From assembly GCA_023412495.1 (NCBI GenBank), contig JAEYNP010000036.1, forward strand, positions 1 to 64,000: a stretch of 64,000 nucleotides of DNA. The letters run 5' to 3'. Below the pieces are notes generated by a model. That model saw only the letters and a list, made by a program, of their open reading frames with translations. It was not told where the DNA came from and did not search any database. Made by a program: the position numbers and the translations under genes. This document shows, in pieces, positions 34,281 to 44,237 of the stretch. Source of the stretch: Pseudomonadota bacterium. GTDB lineage: Bacteria; Desulfobacterota; Desulfobulbia; Desulfobulbales; Desulfocapsaceae. Within the stretch, counting starts at the first letter, position 1. The number at the start of each line of letters is the position of its first letter.

Positions 34281-36976
34281 ACTACATCTTCCTTGGTTTT
34301 CGGAGGCAGCGGCGAAAAATAACCGATGATGAGCATCAGCACGCCCACCACCAGGAAAGAGACAATTCTGGCGATGGTCCCGGTGCCGGAGAGATCGACC
34401 AGAAAGAGCTTGATGACAACCATGGCGAGCAGGACAGCGCCGACGAACCACACCAGCCGGCTGCCCCGGCGGGTCGCCCAAACGGTGATCGCCAGCGCCC
34501 CCACTCCCCACAGGGCGGCCAGGGCCGCCTGAAATACCACGGAACTGTAAAGGGCTGCGGGCGTATAAGGGATCCCCGTGAAAAAATGGACGGTACGGGC
34601 AACGACGCTGTTCAGCAGCAGGAAGAGCAAAATGCCGGGCACTGCGAAAAAGAGGTGCTTGGGCAGGCTGGCGAGGATATCGCGCCTTCGCCTGGAGTTG
34701 AGGATCCACAGGAAAAGGGTGCCGATCGCCAGCATCGCGCTCAACTCCAGCGGATTCAGAAGCGGCAGATAGGGCAGCGGCGCGGGATTGCCTGCCCTTG
34801 AAACAGAACCAACCACATAGAGTGCGAGGGCAACAGCTGGCATAAGGCCGCCGGCTCCGAGGTAGTAGGAGCCGAAGTTACCTATCGGCCACAACCTGGT
34901 CCCGGTCATCTTCACCAGAAGCAGAAGGCCCATACTCGGCACCACCCCCCAGCAGACCATCGACCAGACCTTGGCAAGCCCCTCTATCCGGTCCACCGCC
35001 CAGGCCGCTTCCTGGCTCAAGAAGAACAGGAGCAGCCACATGGTGATGAGATGCCAGAATACCTCGTTCTTCTTCGGCCACTGATCCCCGAAGAGGGCCA
35101 AAATCCTGTATTGCACGATGAAGGCCGGGATCCAGGCGAGCGCCCCCCAGCCGCCCAGAAGATGCGAACCAGGAAAGAACCTGCCGAAATCCACCAGCGC
35201 CAGCAGGACCATTGCCGGCAGTTGCAAAAGAAGCGCCAGGGCGCATCTTGGCCACTGCAGGTATTTCACCGCCATGCCCAGGAATATTGAACTGACCGAA
35301 CAGTAGACGAGAAATCCATTGACAGTCTCCCGCCGCGGCAGGTGGGTGCCGGTCTCACGCAACCCGCCGACATACCACCAGGCCAGCCCCCAGATGAGCA
35401 ACGGCAGGGCGAAGAATCGCTCCCAGTCCCTCAACTGCTCTTCGTGGCGATCGAGGAAGAAACTGGAGGCGAGCGCAGCCACGGACAAGAAGAAGCAGCC
35501 GAGGAAGTAGCGATTGACGAAGGGCACGGCGGCAAAGGGATACCAGACCGAATCGACGAAGATAGCGGCGGCCGAAAGCTGCAGCAGGATGCCGAAATGA
35601 CGGGCAAGCACCCGCTTCTGCCGGGTTCCGACCCACACCAGGCCGGCCCCTTCCAGGGCCCAGATCGAAGCCGACCAGTGGCCGTCGAAAGCAAGCGGGA
35701 TGGCGAGACTGCCGAAGATCACGCCCAGGGCGAGAAAGGCTTCGCAGAGCAGGTGCATGGAATCGTTCAACCTGCGCCACAGGAGCGTGGCGATGACGAG
35801 ATAGAAGAGGCCGAAGCCGAGGGCAGAGAAGGCCATGCCGTAAGCGAAGTCCCGCACCAGATAATACTGCAGCCCCGACACGACCAGGGGGAGGCCGAAG
35901 ACCAGCGGCCCGTCGACATAGCCCCGCAGGTTGACCGGCTGGCGGTGGGCGAAGAGGATGGAGATGAGCACGTAGAAGACAAAGAAGAGCAGCAGGAAAG
36001 GCTCGGTGGTGGCGAAATGCTCCGGCCTGTAGCCGCTGCTGCCCCAGAAGGTGCCGATGGCGAAGGTGAAGAAAAAACCGACCAGGTTCAGCTCCCGCCA
36101 GGCCTTGGCCCAGGCGATGCCGAAGATGCCTGCGTTCAAGAGGGCATAGTAGGAAAAGAGCATGACATGGCTGCCGCCGCCGGTCGACATAAGCACCGGG
36201 GCGAGAAAGCCGCCTACAATTCCTGACACTGCGAGCGACCTGGCATTCTGCAGGATCGCCAGCAGGCAGGAGAGCCCGACCAGGCAGATCATCACCGAAA
36301 GCGCAAAGACCACCGGCAGCATGTCGTAGAGCTTGGCCGCAGCGAAGACCACCAGATAGAGAATGCCGACGCCGCCGCCCTGGAGCAGCAGTCCGTAGTT
36401 CAGCCGGGTGAAGCGGAGCCGCCAGCCGAGGCCCAGCATGATCATGCCGCTTGCGGCCACCCCCGCCAGGCGCATCTCGATGGGGATCATGTTGCGCTGG
36501 GCGGCGTATTTCAGGAGGAAGGCCATGCCGAAGAAGAGAATGATGATGCCGATCTTCAAGACCAGATTGCCGCTGGTGAAGAAGCCGACCACCTTGGCCG
36601 CAAGATTCTGCGCACCGCTGCCGAGACCGCCGAATAAACGGTCGATAGCCGTGACTTTGCCGGAATTGGCGACCGCCTCAGGCGCAGGCTGGGGCCGGGG
36701 AGGCGGCGCGGGCGGCCTGTGGGGCGGGACGGATACCTTTTCGGGCGATGGTTCCGGCGACGGGGAAAAAACAACCTCCTCTTCCCCCGCGGGCGCCGCT
36801 GCCCCCAACTTCTCCGGCTGCAGGACTGCGCCGGACCTTTCGAGTACGCCAATCCTCTTGCGCAATACCAAGACTTCCGCTGCCAGCACCCCGACAAGGC
36901 CGCCCAGGATCAAACCGCTTACGCCGAACGACAACGAACCGATTACCCCGATCAGCAAACCCAGGAGTACATGCAT
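34277..36976 (-). CDS. DUF2339 family polytopic membrane protein
   Basis: 899-aa inner-membrane protein. It starts with a Gly-rich helix (residues 4-35), then a Pro/Glu-rich cytoplasmic or periplasmic linker (~60-105, including PPHRPPAPPPRPQPAP), followed by more than 20 hydrophobic helices to the C-terminus. This layout is typical of DUF2339. No catalytic motif is recognised. GGAAGAG precedes the ATG. It is translationally coupled to the downstream DUF3999 gene. Confidence 0.88.
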   Translation of the reverse strand: MHVLLGLLIGVIGSLSFGVSGLILGGLVGVLAAEVLVLRKRIGVLERSGAVLQPEKLGAAAPAGEEEVVFSPSPEPSPEKVSVPPHRPPAPPPRPQPAPEAVANSGKVTAIDRLFGGLGSGAQNLAAKVVGFFTSGNLVLKIGIIILFFGMAFLLKYAAQRNMIPIEMRLAGVAASGMIMLGLGWRLRFTRLNYGLLLQGGGVGILYLVVFAAAKLYDMLPVVFALSVMICLVGLSCLLAILQNARSLAVSGIVGGFLAPVLMSTGGGSHVMLFSYYALLNAGIFGIAWAKAWRELNLVGFFFTFAIGTFWGSSGYRPEHFATTEPFLLLFFVFYVLISILFAHRQPVNLRGYVDGPLVFGLPLVVSGLQYYLVRDFAYGMAFSALGFGLFYLVIATLLWRRLNDSMHLLCEAFLALGVIFGSLAIPLAFDGHWSASIWALEGAGLVWVGTRQKRVLARHFGILLQLSAAAIFVDSVWYPFAAVPFVNRYFLGCFFLSVAALASSFFLDRHEEQLRDWERFFALPLLIWGLAWWYVGGLRETGTHLPRRETVNGFLVYCSVSSIFLGMAVKYLQWPRCALALLLQLPAMVLLALVDFGRFFPGSHLLGGWGALAWIPAFIVQYRILALFGDQWPKKNEVFWHLITMWLLLFFLSQEAAWAVDRIEGLAKVWSMVCWGVVPSMGLLLLVKMTGTRLWPIGNFGSYYLGAGGLMPAVALALYVVGSVSRAGNPAPLPYLPLLNPLELSAMLAIGTLFLWILNSRRRRDILASLPKHLFFAVPGILLFLLLNSVVARTVHFFTGIPYTPAALYSSVVFQAALAALWGVGALAITVWATRRGSRLVWFVGAVLLAMVVIKLFLVDLSGTGTIARIVSFLVVGVLMLIIGYFSPLPPKTKEDVV

Positions 36977-37024
36977 CGTCTCTTCCTTTTGCTCAGTTTC
37001 AACCTCATTTTCAGAGAAAAGATT

Positions 37025-37606
37025 CTACCGAATCAGGGCCGCTGCCTCAGCATCTCCCGGCAGGCCTCTTTGCTCCAGATAGGCCCTGATCTTTTCCTTT
37101 TCCGCCGCCGATTTCTTCTGGGCAAGGTTGGCCTTGGCGGAGATCGAGGCTACACGTACCGCCACCACCGTGCACAGAGCAACCGCCCGGGCTTCGGCGG
37201 TAATAGCGGAAAAACCTTCGACAGCTTCATGGCCGGCCATGAGGGCGTTCAAGGCGGCTACCTTCTCGGCGATATCTTCGACTATTTCCGCTCGACCGCG
37301 GATGATCACGGACTGGTAGAACTGGCTGACCTCACAGGGCGGCATCCCCTCATCGTATCCCGTATCCAGATAGGCGAGCGGGATATCCACCTCGAAGCAC
37401 ACCCGGGGCTCACGGCCGATGTTGTCGAGCTTCTCGCCCTCCCTTGCGCAGTGGAAATAGATACTTTCCCGGAAGTATACATAATTGACCGGGACAATAT
37501 AAGGGTAGCCGTCCGCGCCGAGCGTGCCGAGCCTGCCGATTCGGGCCTTTTGGAGAATTGCGGCAATCGCCGCGCTGTCTGTTATCTCTTCTTTCTTTCT
37601 GCGCAT
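37025..37606 (-). CDS. Pyridoxamine 5'-phosphate oxidase-like flavin-binding protein
   Basis: 193-aa protein of the split-barrel FMN-binding superfamily, Nim/Pyridox_ox_2 type. Segments that show this are ILQKARIGRLGTLGADGYPY, VPVNYVYFRESIYFHCA, GEKLDNIGREPRVCFEVD and a SQFYQSVIIRGRAEIVED strand. Its helical tail (~145-190) is longer than in many homologues. Members bind FMN or heme and reduce nitro compounds or have unknown roles. It lies 18 bases from the downstream end of the radical SAM gene on the same strand, so co-transcription is likely. Confidence 0.82.
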   Translation of the reverse strand: MRRKKEEITDSAAIAAILQKARIGRLGTLGADGYPYIVPVNYVYFRESIYFHCAREGEKLDNIGREPRVCFEVDIPLAYLDTGYDEGMPPCEVSQFYQSVIIRGRAEIVEDIAEKVAALNALMAGHEAVEGFSAITAEARAVALCTVVAVRVASISAKANLAQKKSAAEKEKIRAYLEQRGLPGDAEAAALIR

Positions 37607-37624
37607 TTTCTCATCCTCTTTTCT

Positions 37625-38431
37625 TTATCTGTCCAGTCCCGGCTCGGCTGGCAGATCGATGCCGGCCACTGCCTTTATCGACTCCTTCCAGCGGACTTTA
37701 TCGATGTCTTTCAATTCCTGGTAAATTTCAAGAATCCGTTGATCGCTCTGACCTTCCGCCAACCGTCGCACCGCAGCCTCCATGGCCGGCGAATCCACCG
37801 CCACCCGTTCCTCGATCCGGTTCATCTTGCCGAGCCAGATCGAGTGGGACACAAAGGGCAGCAGCTCATGCACCATGGCCACGACATCGGACGTGTCTAG
37901 CATCGGTTCGACACTGACCGAGGTGGCATAGCCGCAGGCATGGGCGTATTCGAGGCAGGCTTTTCTCTCGGCATAGGCGGGCGCGCCGGGCTCCCAGAGC
38001 TCGAGCAGCGCATTGTCGCGTGCGGTGATGGAGAAGCGGAAGAGAATCGAGTCCTTCACATCCTTCAATTCGGTGCAGAGCGCGCGGATGCAGTCGAGAT
38101 GGGGTTTGGAGACTACCAGCACCCGGTTGCCGGCCGCCGTCAGATTTTTCAAGACCTGGAGGCAGGCGGCGAGGTTCTCCGGCACGATGTCGTGGGCCGT
38201 CGGAAACATGACCTGCCCCGGGTAACAAAACTGTTCTTTTTCGACCTCCGCCGGAATCACCCTGCATACAGGCCACTCATCGGCGCTCATGACGCCTTTC
38301 TTCACCACCGCATTATGGCGGGCATAACAGTAAAGGCATCCGTGAGGGCAGCCCAGGCAGCAGTTTATCTCCGCGACCGCCCATTCCCTGGTTCCGCGGA
38401 TCGGTTTTTGAGGCTTTGTTTTCCTGGGCAC
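37625..38431 (-). CDS. Radical SAM protein, SPL-like
   Basis: 268-aa protein with the radical SAM cluster motif CPHGCLYC (Cys at ~28, 32 and 35, CX3CX2C) in INCCLGCPHGCLYCYARHN. Further segments are CYPGQVMFPTAHDIVPENL, RVLVVSKPHLD and SILFRFSITARDNALLELWE, which fit the spore-photoproduct-lyase-like/DNA-repair-like subfamily. Length is short for SPL. The start is a GTG at 38431 with a weak GAAGAAG site. The substrate is unknown. It may be co-transcribed with the flavin-binding protein gene. Confidence 0.8.
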   Translation of the reverse strand: MPRKTKPQKPIRGTREWAVAEINCCLGCPHGCLYCYARHNAVVKKGVMSADEWPVCRVIPAEVEKEQFCYPGQVMFPTAHDIVPENLAACLQVLKNLTAAGNRVLVVSKPHLDCIRALCTELKDVKDSILFRFSITARDNALLELWEPGAPAYAERKACLEYAHACGYATSVSVEPMLDTSDVVAMVHELLPFVSHSIWLGKMNRIEERVAVDSPAMEAAVRRLAEGQSDQRILEIYQELKDIDKVRWKESIKAVAGIDLPAEPGLDR

Positions 38432-38516
38432 GAGATTCTTCTTCAGATTTCCTGTCTATCAGACCGGATTTTCGTAGCTTTAGTGGACTATACCTAAGAC
38501 AGCGCCCGCAAAAAAA

Positions 38517-39221
38517 TCAGTCCACGTCCTGCCAGAGCTGCAAGAGCTCGCCTACGCCCTTTCTGGCGAGCCCGGTAAGCGCCGCGAGCGAATCCTCGGC
38601 AAAGGGCCGGTGCTCGGCGGTGGCCTGGATCTCTATCCACCGGCCATCGCCGGCCATGACAAAGTTGGCGTCGGTCTCGGCGGTGGAATCTTCCCGGTAA
38701 TCCAGATCGAGGATCGGCCGACCGTCGACGATGCCGGCGGAAACCGCCGCCACAGGCAGGATATCCGGCAGCTCAGCCAGCCGGCCGTCGGCCGCCATCT
38801 TTCTGAGGGCGTCCCTCACCGCCAGCGCGCCGCCGGTGATTGAGGCGGCACGGGTCCCGCCGTCGGCATTGAGGACATCGCAGTCGACGCGCAGGGTCCG
38901 CTCGCCGAGAGCTCCGAGGTCGATCATCATTCGCAGGCTGCGGCCGATCAGGCGCTGGATTTCCATGGTGCGGCCGGACGGCCCGTTCACCTCGCGCCGG
39001 AACCGCCTGTCCGTCGCCCCGGGCAGAATGCCGTACTCGGCGGTAATCCACCCCCGGCCTGTATCGGTAAGGAACGGAGGAACCTTCTCCTCGATGGTGA
39101 CTGCGCAGATGACGTGGGTATTGCCCATGCGGATAAGCACCGAGGCATCCGCCTGATATTGAATGCCTCTCTCGAGGCTTACGGGTCTCAGCTCTTCCGG
39201 CCCTCGATTGTAGCTTCTCAT
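38517..39221 (-). CDS. rph: Ribonuclease PH
   Basis: Phosphorolytic 3'-5' exoribonuclease that trims tRNA 3' ends. The 234-aa product shows N-terminal [20 protein letters not shown], the phosphate-binding region [20 protein letters not shown], RRxV-type sequence [20 protein letters not shown], and the catalytic Asp-containing [18 protein letters not shown] and [16 protein letters not shown]. Length is normal. GGAGGAGC precedes the ATG. No second gene (rdgB is a common partner) follows it here. Confidence 0.95.
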   Translation of the reverse strand: MRSYNRGPEELRPVSLERGIQYQADASVLIRMGNTHVICAVTIEEKVPPFLTDTGRGWITAEYGILPGATDRRFRREVNGPSGRTMEIQRLIGRSLRMMIDLGALGERTLRVDCDVLNADGGTRAASITGGALAVRDALRKMAADGRLAELPDILPVAAVSAGIVDGRPILDLDYREDSTAETDANFVMAGDGRWIEIQATAEHRPFAEDSLAALTGLARKGVGELLQLWQDVD

Positions 39222-39426
39222 GCTCCTCCTACGGCGGCACCTCTTCCCGCCTTTCTTTCTATAAAATTCACTCCTTGGAATTTTCCCTGCCCAGTTGTCG
39301 TCTACTTTTACGCACTCTGCAACCTTTTTTCCATGAAAACTGCAATTCCCGGCATAAGCGAAAGGTTAACTATGGAGTGACCTCCTTTGCCAACCTTGTC
39401 CATTGGCCTTAACTTTTAATGAGGAG

Positions 39427-39509
39427 TTTCCGCACACGTGCGGGTGAAGGGATGGATATGGGACTTGCGTGGGACGGGCGACGTACATTTCCGCACAAGT
39501 GCAGGTGGA
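39427..39509. repeat. Two hairpin repeats with 61-bp period, CRISPR-like relic
   Basis: TTTCCGCACACGTGCGGGTG at 39427-39446 recurs with changes as TTTCCGCACAAGTGCAGGTG at 39488-39507, exactly 61 bases later. That is the period of type I-E arrays (about 29 + 32), and the hairpin CCGCAC/GTGCGG resembles I-E repeats. Only two units exist and no cas gene is in the window, so a relic, or a duplicated operator upstream of usp, are both possible. Apart from this, 39222-39564 holds nothing I recognise. Confidence 0.35.
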
Positions 39510-39564
39510 CGACTATTGAAGAAGGTCTCTCTCGTCCGCACGACAACCAACAGAGGATCAGAAA

Positions 39565-39993
39565 ATGAAAACGAGTATACTTGTTCCCGTAGATAATTCG
39601 CCGACTGCGCAAAAAACTCTCGGCAGCATCATCGAACTGAAATACCTTTTCCCCAAGGAGTTGACCTTATTGCACGTAATCGACGACGAGCGCATGACCA
39701 GTCTCGTCCTTCCCGATTTCCAGAGAGAAATGTTCAGACTCAATGCGACTCAAGCCGGAAAATTGCTCCTCGAACAGGCGGATGAAAGGCTGTGCGAGGC
39801 TGGTTTTGCCAACGACCTGCTCCTCGAGTACGGAGAACCGTGGCGGGTTATCTCCGGTATCGCCAACGATCGGGATTTTCAACTGGTGGTGATCGGCCGC
39901 CATGAAGGCGGAGGAGAGTTCCGCGACGTCGTTTTCGGATCGGTGGCCAATCACGTCATGCACAACGTCAAATGCCCGGTCCTGTTGTTCTGA
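39565..39993 (+). CDS. Universal stress protein
   Basis: 142-aa UspA-family protein. It begins TSILVPVDNSPTAQKTL and has the ATP-binding signature near the C-terminus, VVIGRHEGGGEFRDVVFGSV followed by ANHVMHNVKCPVLLF, close to the consensus G-2x-G-9x-G(S/T). It probably binds ATP. AGAGGA precedes the ATG. The gene is monocistronic and precedes a hairpin that could end both it and the converging superoxide dismutase gene. Confidence 0.9.
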   Translation: MKTSILVPVDNSPTAQKTLGSIIELKYLFPKELTLLHVIDDERMTSLVLPDFQREMFRLNATQAGKLLLEQADERLCEAGFANDLLLEYGEPWRVISGIANDRDFQLVVIGRHEGGGEFRDVVFGSVANHVMHNVKCPVLLF

Positions 39994-40021
39994 TCCCACA
40001 ATGTCCTGCCGCTACAACCAT

Positions 40022-40054
40022 AAAAAACCGGTCATATCCTGCGATATGACCGGT
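40022..40054 (-). terminator. Terminator of the superoxide dismutase gene
   Basis: Perfect 11-bp stem ACCGGTCATAT/ATATGACCGGT (40027-40037 and 40044-40054), loop CCTGCG, with a run of A on the plus strand just before it, that is, a U-tract on the minus strand. It is 41 bases past the stop of the minus-strand gene. It may also stop plus-strand transcription from usp. Confidence 0.85.
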
Positions 40055-40095
40055 GCGCTTCAACGTCTTCCGCTTCTGCGGATTCGCATATAGAT

Positions 40096-40701
40096 CTAGG
40101 AGGTAGCCGCCTGGTAGATGTCATTGACCTTTTCCCAGTTGATGACATGGAAGAAGGCCGAAATATATTCAGGCCTCCGGCTCTGATAGCGGAGATAGTA
40201 GGCATGTTCCCAGACATCGATTCCCAGGATCGGGGTTTTGCCGCTGCTGAGAGGATTGTCCTGGTTCGGTGTTGATACGATGGAAAGCTTGCCATCGCCA
40301 AACACCAGCCAGGCCCAGCCGCTGCCGAAGAGCAGAGCGGCACTGTTGGAAAAATTCTCCTTGAACTGCTCGAAACTGCCGAATTCGCGGGCAATGGCGT
40401 CAACGACCGGGCCTCGGGCCTCGACATCTTTTTTCAACATCGGCCACCAGAAGCTGTGGTTGAAATGGCCACCGCCGTGGTTACGGACCGCAGTCCGGAT
40501 ATTCTCCGGAATCTCGTTGAGATTGCTAATCAACTGAGCAGCACTGTAGCTCTCCAGCGACGCATTGCCCTTGATAGCCGCATTCAGTTTGTCGACATAG
40601 GTTTGATGATGCTTGGTGTGGTGGAGTTCCATCGTCTTCGCATCGAAATATGGTTCAAGCGCATCGTACGCATAGGGAAGTTCAGGTAGTGTATGACTCA
40701 T
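40096..40701 (-). CDS. Superoxide dismutase, Fe/Mn family
   Basis: 201-aa cytoplasmic enzyme converting superoxide to H2O2 and O2. Metal ligands are visible: His in [16 protein letters not shown] (~27), His in [11 protein letters not shown] (~80), and Asp/His in [13 protein letters not shown] (~165-169). GSGWAWLV and the HFNHSFWW motif lean towards the manganese or cambialistic side, but the metal cannot be fixed from sequence. The ATG at 40701 has GGAGGAAA; an upstream frame to 40785 has no support. It fits oxygen defence in an aerotolerant anaerobe. Confidence 0.95.
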   Translation of the reverse strand: MSHTLPELPYAYDALEPYFDAKTMELHHTKHHQTYVDKLNAAIKGNASLESYSAAQLISNLNEIPENIRTAVRNHGGGHFNHSFWWPMLKKDVEARGPVVDAIAREFGSFEQFKENFSNSAALLFGSGWAWLVFGDGKLSIVSTPNQDNPLSSGKTPILGIDVWEHAYYLRYQSRRPEYISAFFHVINWEKVNDIYQAATS

Positions 40702-41083
40702 CGCATTTCCTCCTTTGCATGAAAACCTGAAAAACCGGTGGCATTTCATCGGGCCGACCGATCGTGCGGTCCAGGTGCATTTCAAACTTCGTGAACCGGT
40801 ACTGAATATACCTTGCGCCGAGATGGCTGTTTGTCAACGGAGCGAATCACCTGTTTTTTGGCACTCCCCTGTCGTGGAATTTTGGAGAATCCTTTATTGG
40901 GGAGGGTTGATCGATAATATTAATCTCCCTCATCTCGATTTCGAAGGATCCTGATTCTGATTTCGATTATTTCCTTCAGGAGAACATTCAACGGAATGAA
41001 CCAAAAAAATGGTGGCGATGCCCGGCAATAATGGTATCAATGCTTCCAAGCTTATAGTGTTCGCTCAAGAGGATCATGATCTT
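40702..41083. other. Intergenic region with weak hexamer repeat
   Basis: 382 bases between divergent genes. A TCTCGATTTCG...TGATTTCGATT stretch near 40932-40965 resembles the ATCG-type hexamer palindrome at 32.8 kb. No gene is supported, though the gamma-glutamylcyclotransferase-like frame is open back to 41009. Confidence 0.4.
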
Positions 41084-41506
41084 ATGACACATCTTTTTAC
41101 CTACGGCTCACTCATGTGCGCCGATATCATGGAAAGGGTTGCCGGCTGTCGGCTGCGATGCATCGAGACGGTGCTCCAAGGCTTTTTTCGTTCCGGCATC
41201 CAGGGGGAAGAGTATCCGGGAATCGTTCCCAGTTCCGGGTCGGCTGTGTCCGGTGTGCTCTACCTCAACCTGCCGGAGGAAGCCCTCCGGCGTCTGGATC
41301 TTTTCGAAGGTGATATGTACGAGCGGCATTCAGTTGAAGTGGTCTCAACCGAATACGAGAGACTCACCGCCATGACCTATGTCGTCAAAGCCTGCTTCTA
41401 TGATCGTCTGACGAACGAACAGTGGAGTTATGCCCGTTTCCTCGCAACCGGAAAGTCAAATTTCGAGAAAATGTATCTAGGATTCGAGAAACTGATAAGT
41501 TCCTGA
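41084..41506 (+). CDS. Gamma-glutamylcyclotransferase-like (AIG2) protein
   Basis: 140-aa protein with the AIG2/GGCT signature at its N-terminus (HLFTYGSLMCADIMERV), YPGIVPSSGSAVSGVLYLNL in the middle, and the probable catalytic glutamate in LDLFEGDMYERHSVEV. These enzymes release 5-oxoproline from gamma-glutamyl amines or peptides; the exact substrate is unknown. The ATG at 41084 is preferred because the YGSL strand normally begins a few residues from the start; AGAGGA lies about 12 bases upstream. Confidence 0.8.
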   Translation: MTHLFTYGSLMCADIMERVAGCRLRCIETVLQGFFRSGIQGEEYPGIVPSSGSAVSGVLYLNLPEEALRRLDLFEGDMYERHSVEVVSTEYERLTAMTYVVKACFYDRLTNEQWSYARFLATGKSNFEKMYLGFEKLISS

Positions 41507-41746
41507 CGCAGACATCCATCTTCTCAGCTCCCCCTTGACGTTCGTTTCCGCGTTCTCATCCGCCTTGCACGACCCGATAGGAAAATAATCCTAGTAGCAA
41601 ATAAGTATAAAAACTTTTACTTCCATACATTATACTTAACCATTGCAAAAACATCTTGTGCCTGCGCTGATAATTGGCGGATGATAGTCGGGTGACAATA
41701 TATCGAACTTATACTTTGACGAGTTGGAAAACTGGAGGAGCAGCTG

Positions 41747-43732
41747 ATGAAAACCATGAGCCTGGCAGTGAAGATCGGTGCCGGATTCGGCATCATCATC
41801 TTTTTCATGATGACCGTTTCCCTCTTCTCCTGGCGCGGTTTTGACACCCTCGACGATGGGGTCGCCGACTTCCGCCGCATCGCCCAGAATACCAATCTTA
41901 TCGGCAGGATCCAGACCAATGCCCTGAGGGCGCAGATCAGCGTCAAAGACTTTCTCATCACCGGCAGCGACAACGACATCGGGCGGCACCAGGAATTTTT
42001 GAACAAGAGCAAGGAATTCATAGCGCAGGCGCGAAAGTCGGTAAAAAACGAGGAACGCAGCAGGAATCTGGCGCTGGCCGATGAAAAGATCCTTGCGTAC
42101 GAAAACGCCTTTGCCAAAGTCATCGCCATCAGGACGGAACGCGACGGGATGGTCGCCCAGCTCGACCGACTGGGTTCGACCATGGAAGAAACTCTCACCG
42201 ACCTCATGGACAAGGCCGCCAAGACCGGGGCGACCAGCACCGGGTATAAAGCCGGGCTCGCCATTCGCCGCCTGCTCCTGGCCAGACTGAGCGTCAGCGA
42301 GTTTCTCCACAACAGCGAGCAGGCCGAGGCCGACAAGGTGGTCAAGGAGCTGACCGAACTGGAGCCGGCCCTGGCCGATTTAAAGGGGTCTCTGCTGATG
42401 GTGGAATGGCAGGCACTGGTGGATGATATCACCAAAAGCCTCGGCGAGTGCAGAACCACCTTCTCGGCTTTAGTCAACAAAACCAGGGAACGCAACATCC
42501 TCGTTGCCGGCACACTGGACAAACTCGGTCCGGAGATAGCGGAAATCACGGAAATCATCAACCTCAGCTATCTCAAGAGTCAGGACGAGATGGGGCCGAG
42601 CCTGGCGGCTGCGGGCCGCTCGGCCCTCATCACCATGCTTGTCGTCTCGGCGATCGCCGTCGTCTTCGGCATCACTGTAGGAATCTTCCTCACCAGGTCC
42701 GTCACCGGTCCGGTACGCAAGACCGCCTCCTTTGCCGAAGCCATGGCAAACGGAGATTTCACCCGAACACTCAGCGTGCACCAGTCGGACGAAATAGGGG
42801 TTATGGCCGCCTCGCTCAACACCATGGTCCACCAACTGGGCGCCATGGTCAAGGAAATCATTGCCGGGGTGGACACCTTGACCGGCTCGGCCTCCGACTT
42901 GACAACTATCTCGTCCAAACTCAACGCCGGGGCGAGGGAGACCTCCGCCAGATCCAATACCGTCGCCACAGCGGCCGAGGAGATGAATGCCAATATCCAG
43001 ACGGTATCCGCCGCCATGGAGCAGAGTTCCAGCAACATCGGCATGGTCGCCTCCTCAACCGAAGAGATGACGGCCACGGTCAACGAAATCGCCAAAAATG
43101 CCGAGAAGACCAGGGCCATTACCGAGACAGCGGTTCACCAGTCCCGGCTTACCTCGCAGAAGATGGCCTCCCTGGGAGAGTCGGCCGACAAGATCGGCCG
43201 GGTCACGGAAACTATTACCGAAATCAGCGAGCAGACCAATCTGCTGGCGCTGAACGCCACCATTGAAGCGGCACGGGCCGGCGAGGCCGGCAAGGGCTTT
43301 GCAGTCGTCGCCAACGAGATCAAGGAACTCGCCAAGCAAACGGCCGTAGCCACGGTTGATATCAAGAACCAGATCAACGACATGCAATCGACCACCTCCT
43401 CGACGATCACCGATATCGAGAAAATTTCACGGATAATCGAGGAAATCAACGAAATGATCAACACTATCGCCACGGCCGTGGAGGAACAATCCGCAGCAAC
43501 TGCGGAGATCGCCGGCAACATTACCCAAGCATCGAACGGCATTGCCGAGGTCAATGAAAGCGTGTCTCAGAGCACCGTTACCGTCACCGGCATCACTAGG
43601 GAAATCGCCGACATCAGCAGACAGTCGACCCAGGTGGAAGAAAACAGCACTCAGGTGCAGAAGAGCGCCGCGGCCCTCTCTGAACTCTCAATCCAGCTCA
43701 AGGGCCTGGTGAGCCGCTTTAAGGTGAAGTGA
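41747..43732 (+). CDS. Methyl-accepting chemotaxis protein
   Basis: 661-aa chemoreceptor. It has an N-terminal membrane helix (residues ~7-27), a ~270-residue all-helical periplasmic region that could be an HBM-type sensor, and a second membrane helix ([20 protein letters not shown] near 295-320). HAMP with [17 protein letters not shown] and a long signalling coil follow. The hairpin tip [19 protein letters not shown] is present, as well as [16 protein letters not shown]. The ligand is unknown. The ATG has GGAGGAGC about 5 bases upstream. No C-terminal CheR-binding pentapeptide is apparent. An 8-bp inverted repeat AAGTATAA/TTATACTT lies upstream at 41603-41637. Confidence 0.93.
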   Translation: MKTMSLAVKIGAGFGIIIFFMMTVSLFSWRGFDTLDDGVADFRRIAQNTNLIGRIQTNALRAQISVKDFLITGSDNDIGRHQEFLNKSKEFIAQARKSVKNEERSRNLALADEKILAYENAFAKVIAIRTERDGMVAQLDRLGSTMEETLTDLMDKAAKTGATSTGYKAGLAIRRLLLARLSVSEFLHNSEQAEADKVVKELTELEPALADLKGSLLMVEWQALVDDITKSLGECRTTFSALVNKTRERNILVAGTLDKLGPEIAEITEIINLSYLKSQDEMGPSLAAAGRSALITMLVVSAIAVVFGITVGIFLTRSVTGPVRKTASFAEAMANGDFTRTLSVHQSDEIGVMAASLNTMVHQLGAMVKEIIAGVDTLTGSASDLTTISSKLNAGARETSARSNTVATAAEEMNANIQTVSAAMEQSSSNIGMVASSTEEMTATVNEIAKNAEKTRAITETAVHQSRLTSQKMASLGESADKIGRVTETITEISEQTNLLALNATIEAARAGEAGKGFAVVANEIKELAKQTAVATVDIKNQINDMQSTTSSTITDIEKISRIIEEINEMINTIATAVEEQSAATAEIAGNITQASNGIAEVNESVSQSTVTVTGITREIADISRQSTQVEENSTQVQKSAAALSELSIQLKGLVSRFKVK

Positions 43733-43771
43733 TAGTGGAGGCAGAGCGAATGGTTCTGCCTTGAAAACCTG

Positions 43772-44134
43772 CTATTTATCCCGATGCACCAGATTCCGGC
43801 TGAAGGCGGGGACGCAGATGGCGAAATATTCTGCACCTTCGTCGGAGGGTGTACTGTACTGAACCCACTCGCCGGCGGAGACGATGATCGCCTGACCGGC
43901 ATGAACCTGAAAAATCTGTTTTCTCGTCTTGACCTGCAGCATGCCCTGCAGAACCACGGTGTATTCATCGAATTCGGGGGTCTGACCGGGCTCTAGCCAA
44001 CCGGCGGGGCTCCGCATCCGAGCGATACTTACTTCGTTGGTCTCGGAATTCACTCGGCCGATAAACTCCTCGATAAACTTCGGTGCGTTGCCGGCAGCTT
44101 CAATTACCATCGGTTGTTCGATAAATCTGACCAT
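43772..44134 (-). CDS. Cupin domain protein
   Basis: 120-aa single cupin barrel. It shows EPGQTPEFDEYTVVLQGMLQV, in which an E/Y replaces the usual first HxH, and VHAGQAIIVSAGEWVQYSTP. The classical metal ligands are therefore only partly present, so enzymatic activity is doubtful and a binding or sensing role is possible. The ATG at 44134 is used (GAGGAG 11 bases upstream). It converges with the chemoreceptor gene and does not obviously belong to the paaK operon. Confidence 0.78.
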   Translation of the reverse strand: MVRFIEQPMVIEAAGNAPKFIEEFIGRVNSETNEVSIARMRSPAGWLEPGQTPEFDEYTVVLQGMLQVKTRKQIFQVHAGQAIIVSAGEWVQYSTPSDEGAEYFAICVPAFSRNLVHRDK

Positions 44135-44237
44135 AACGTTGCAGTCTCCTCGTGTTGCCAATCCGGGTTCTCACCAAGGGTGTGTTGTCACGCTGAAGTC
44201 ACAATAAGCTGAAAGAACCAATGAACAAGCAATCGTT

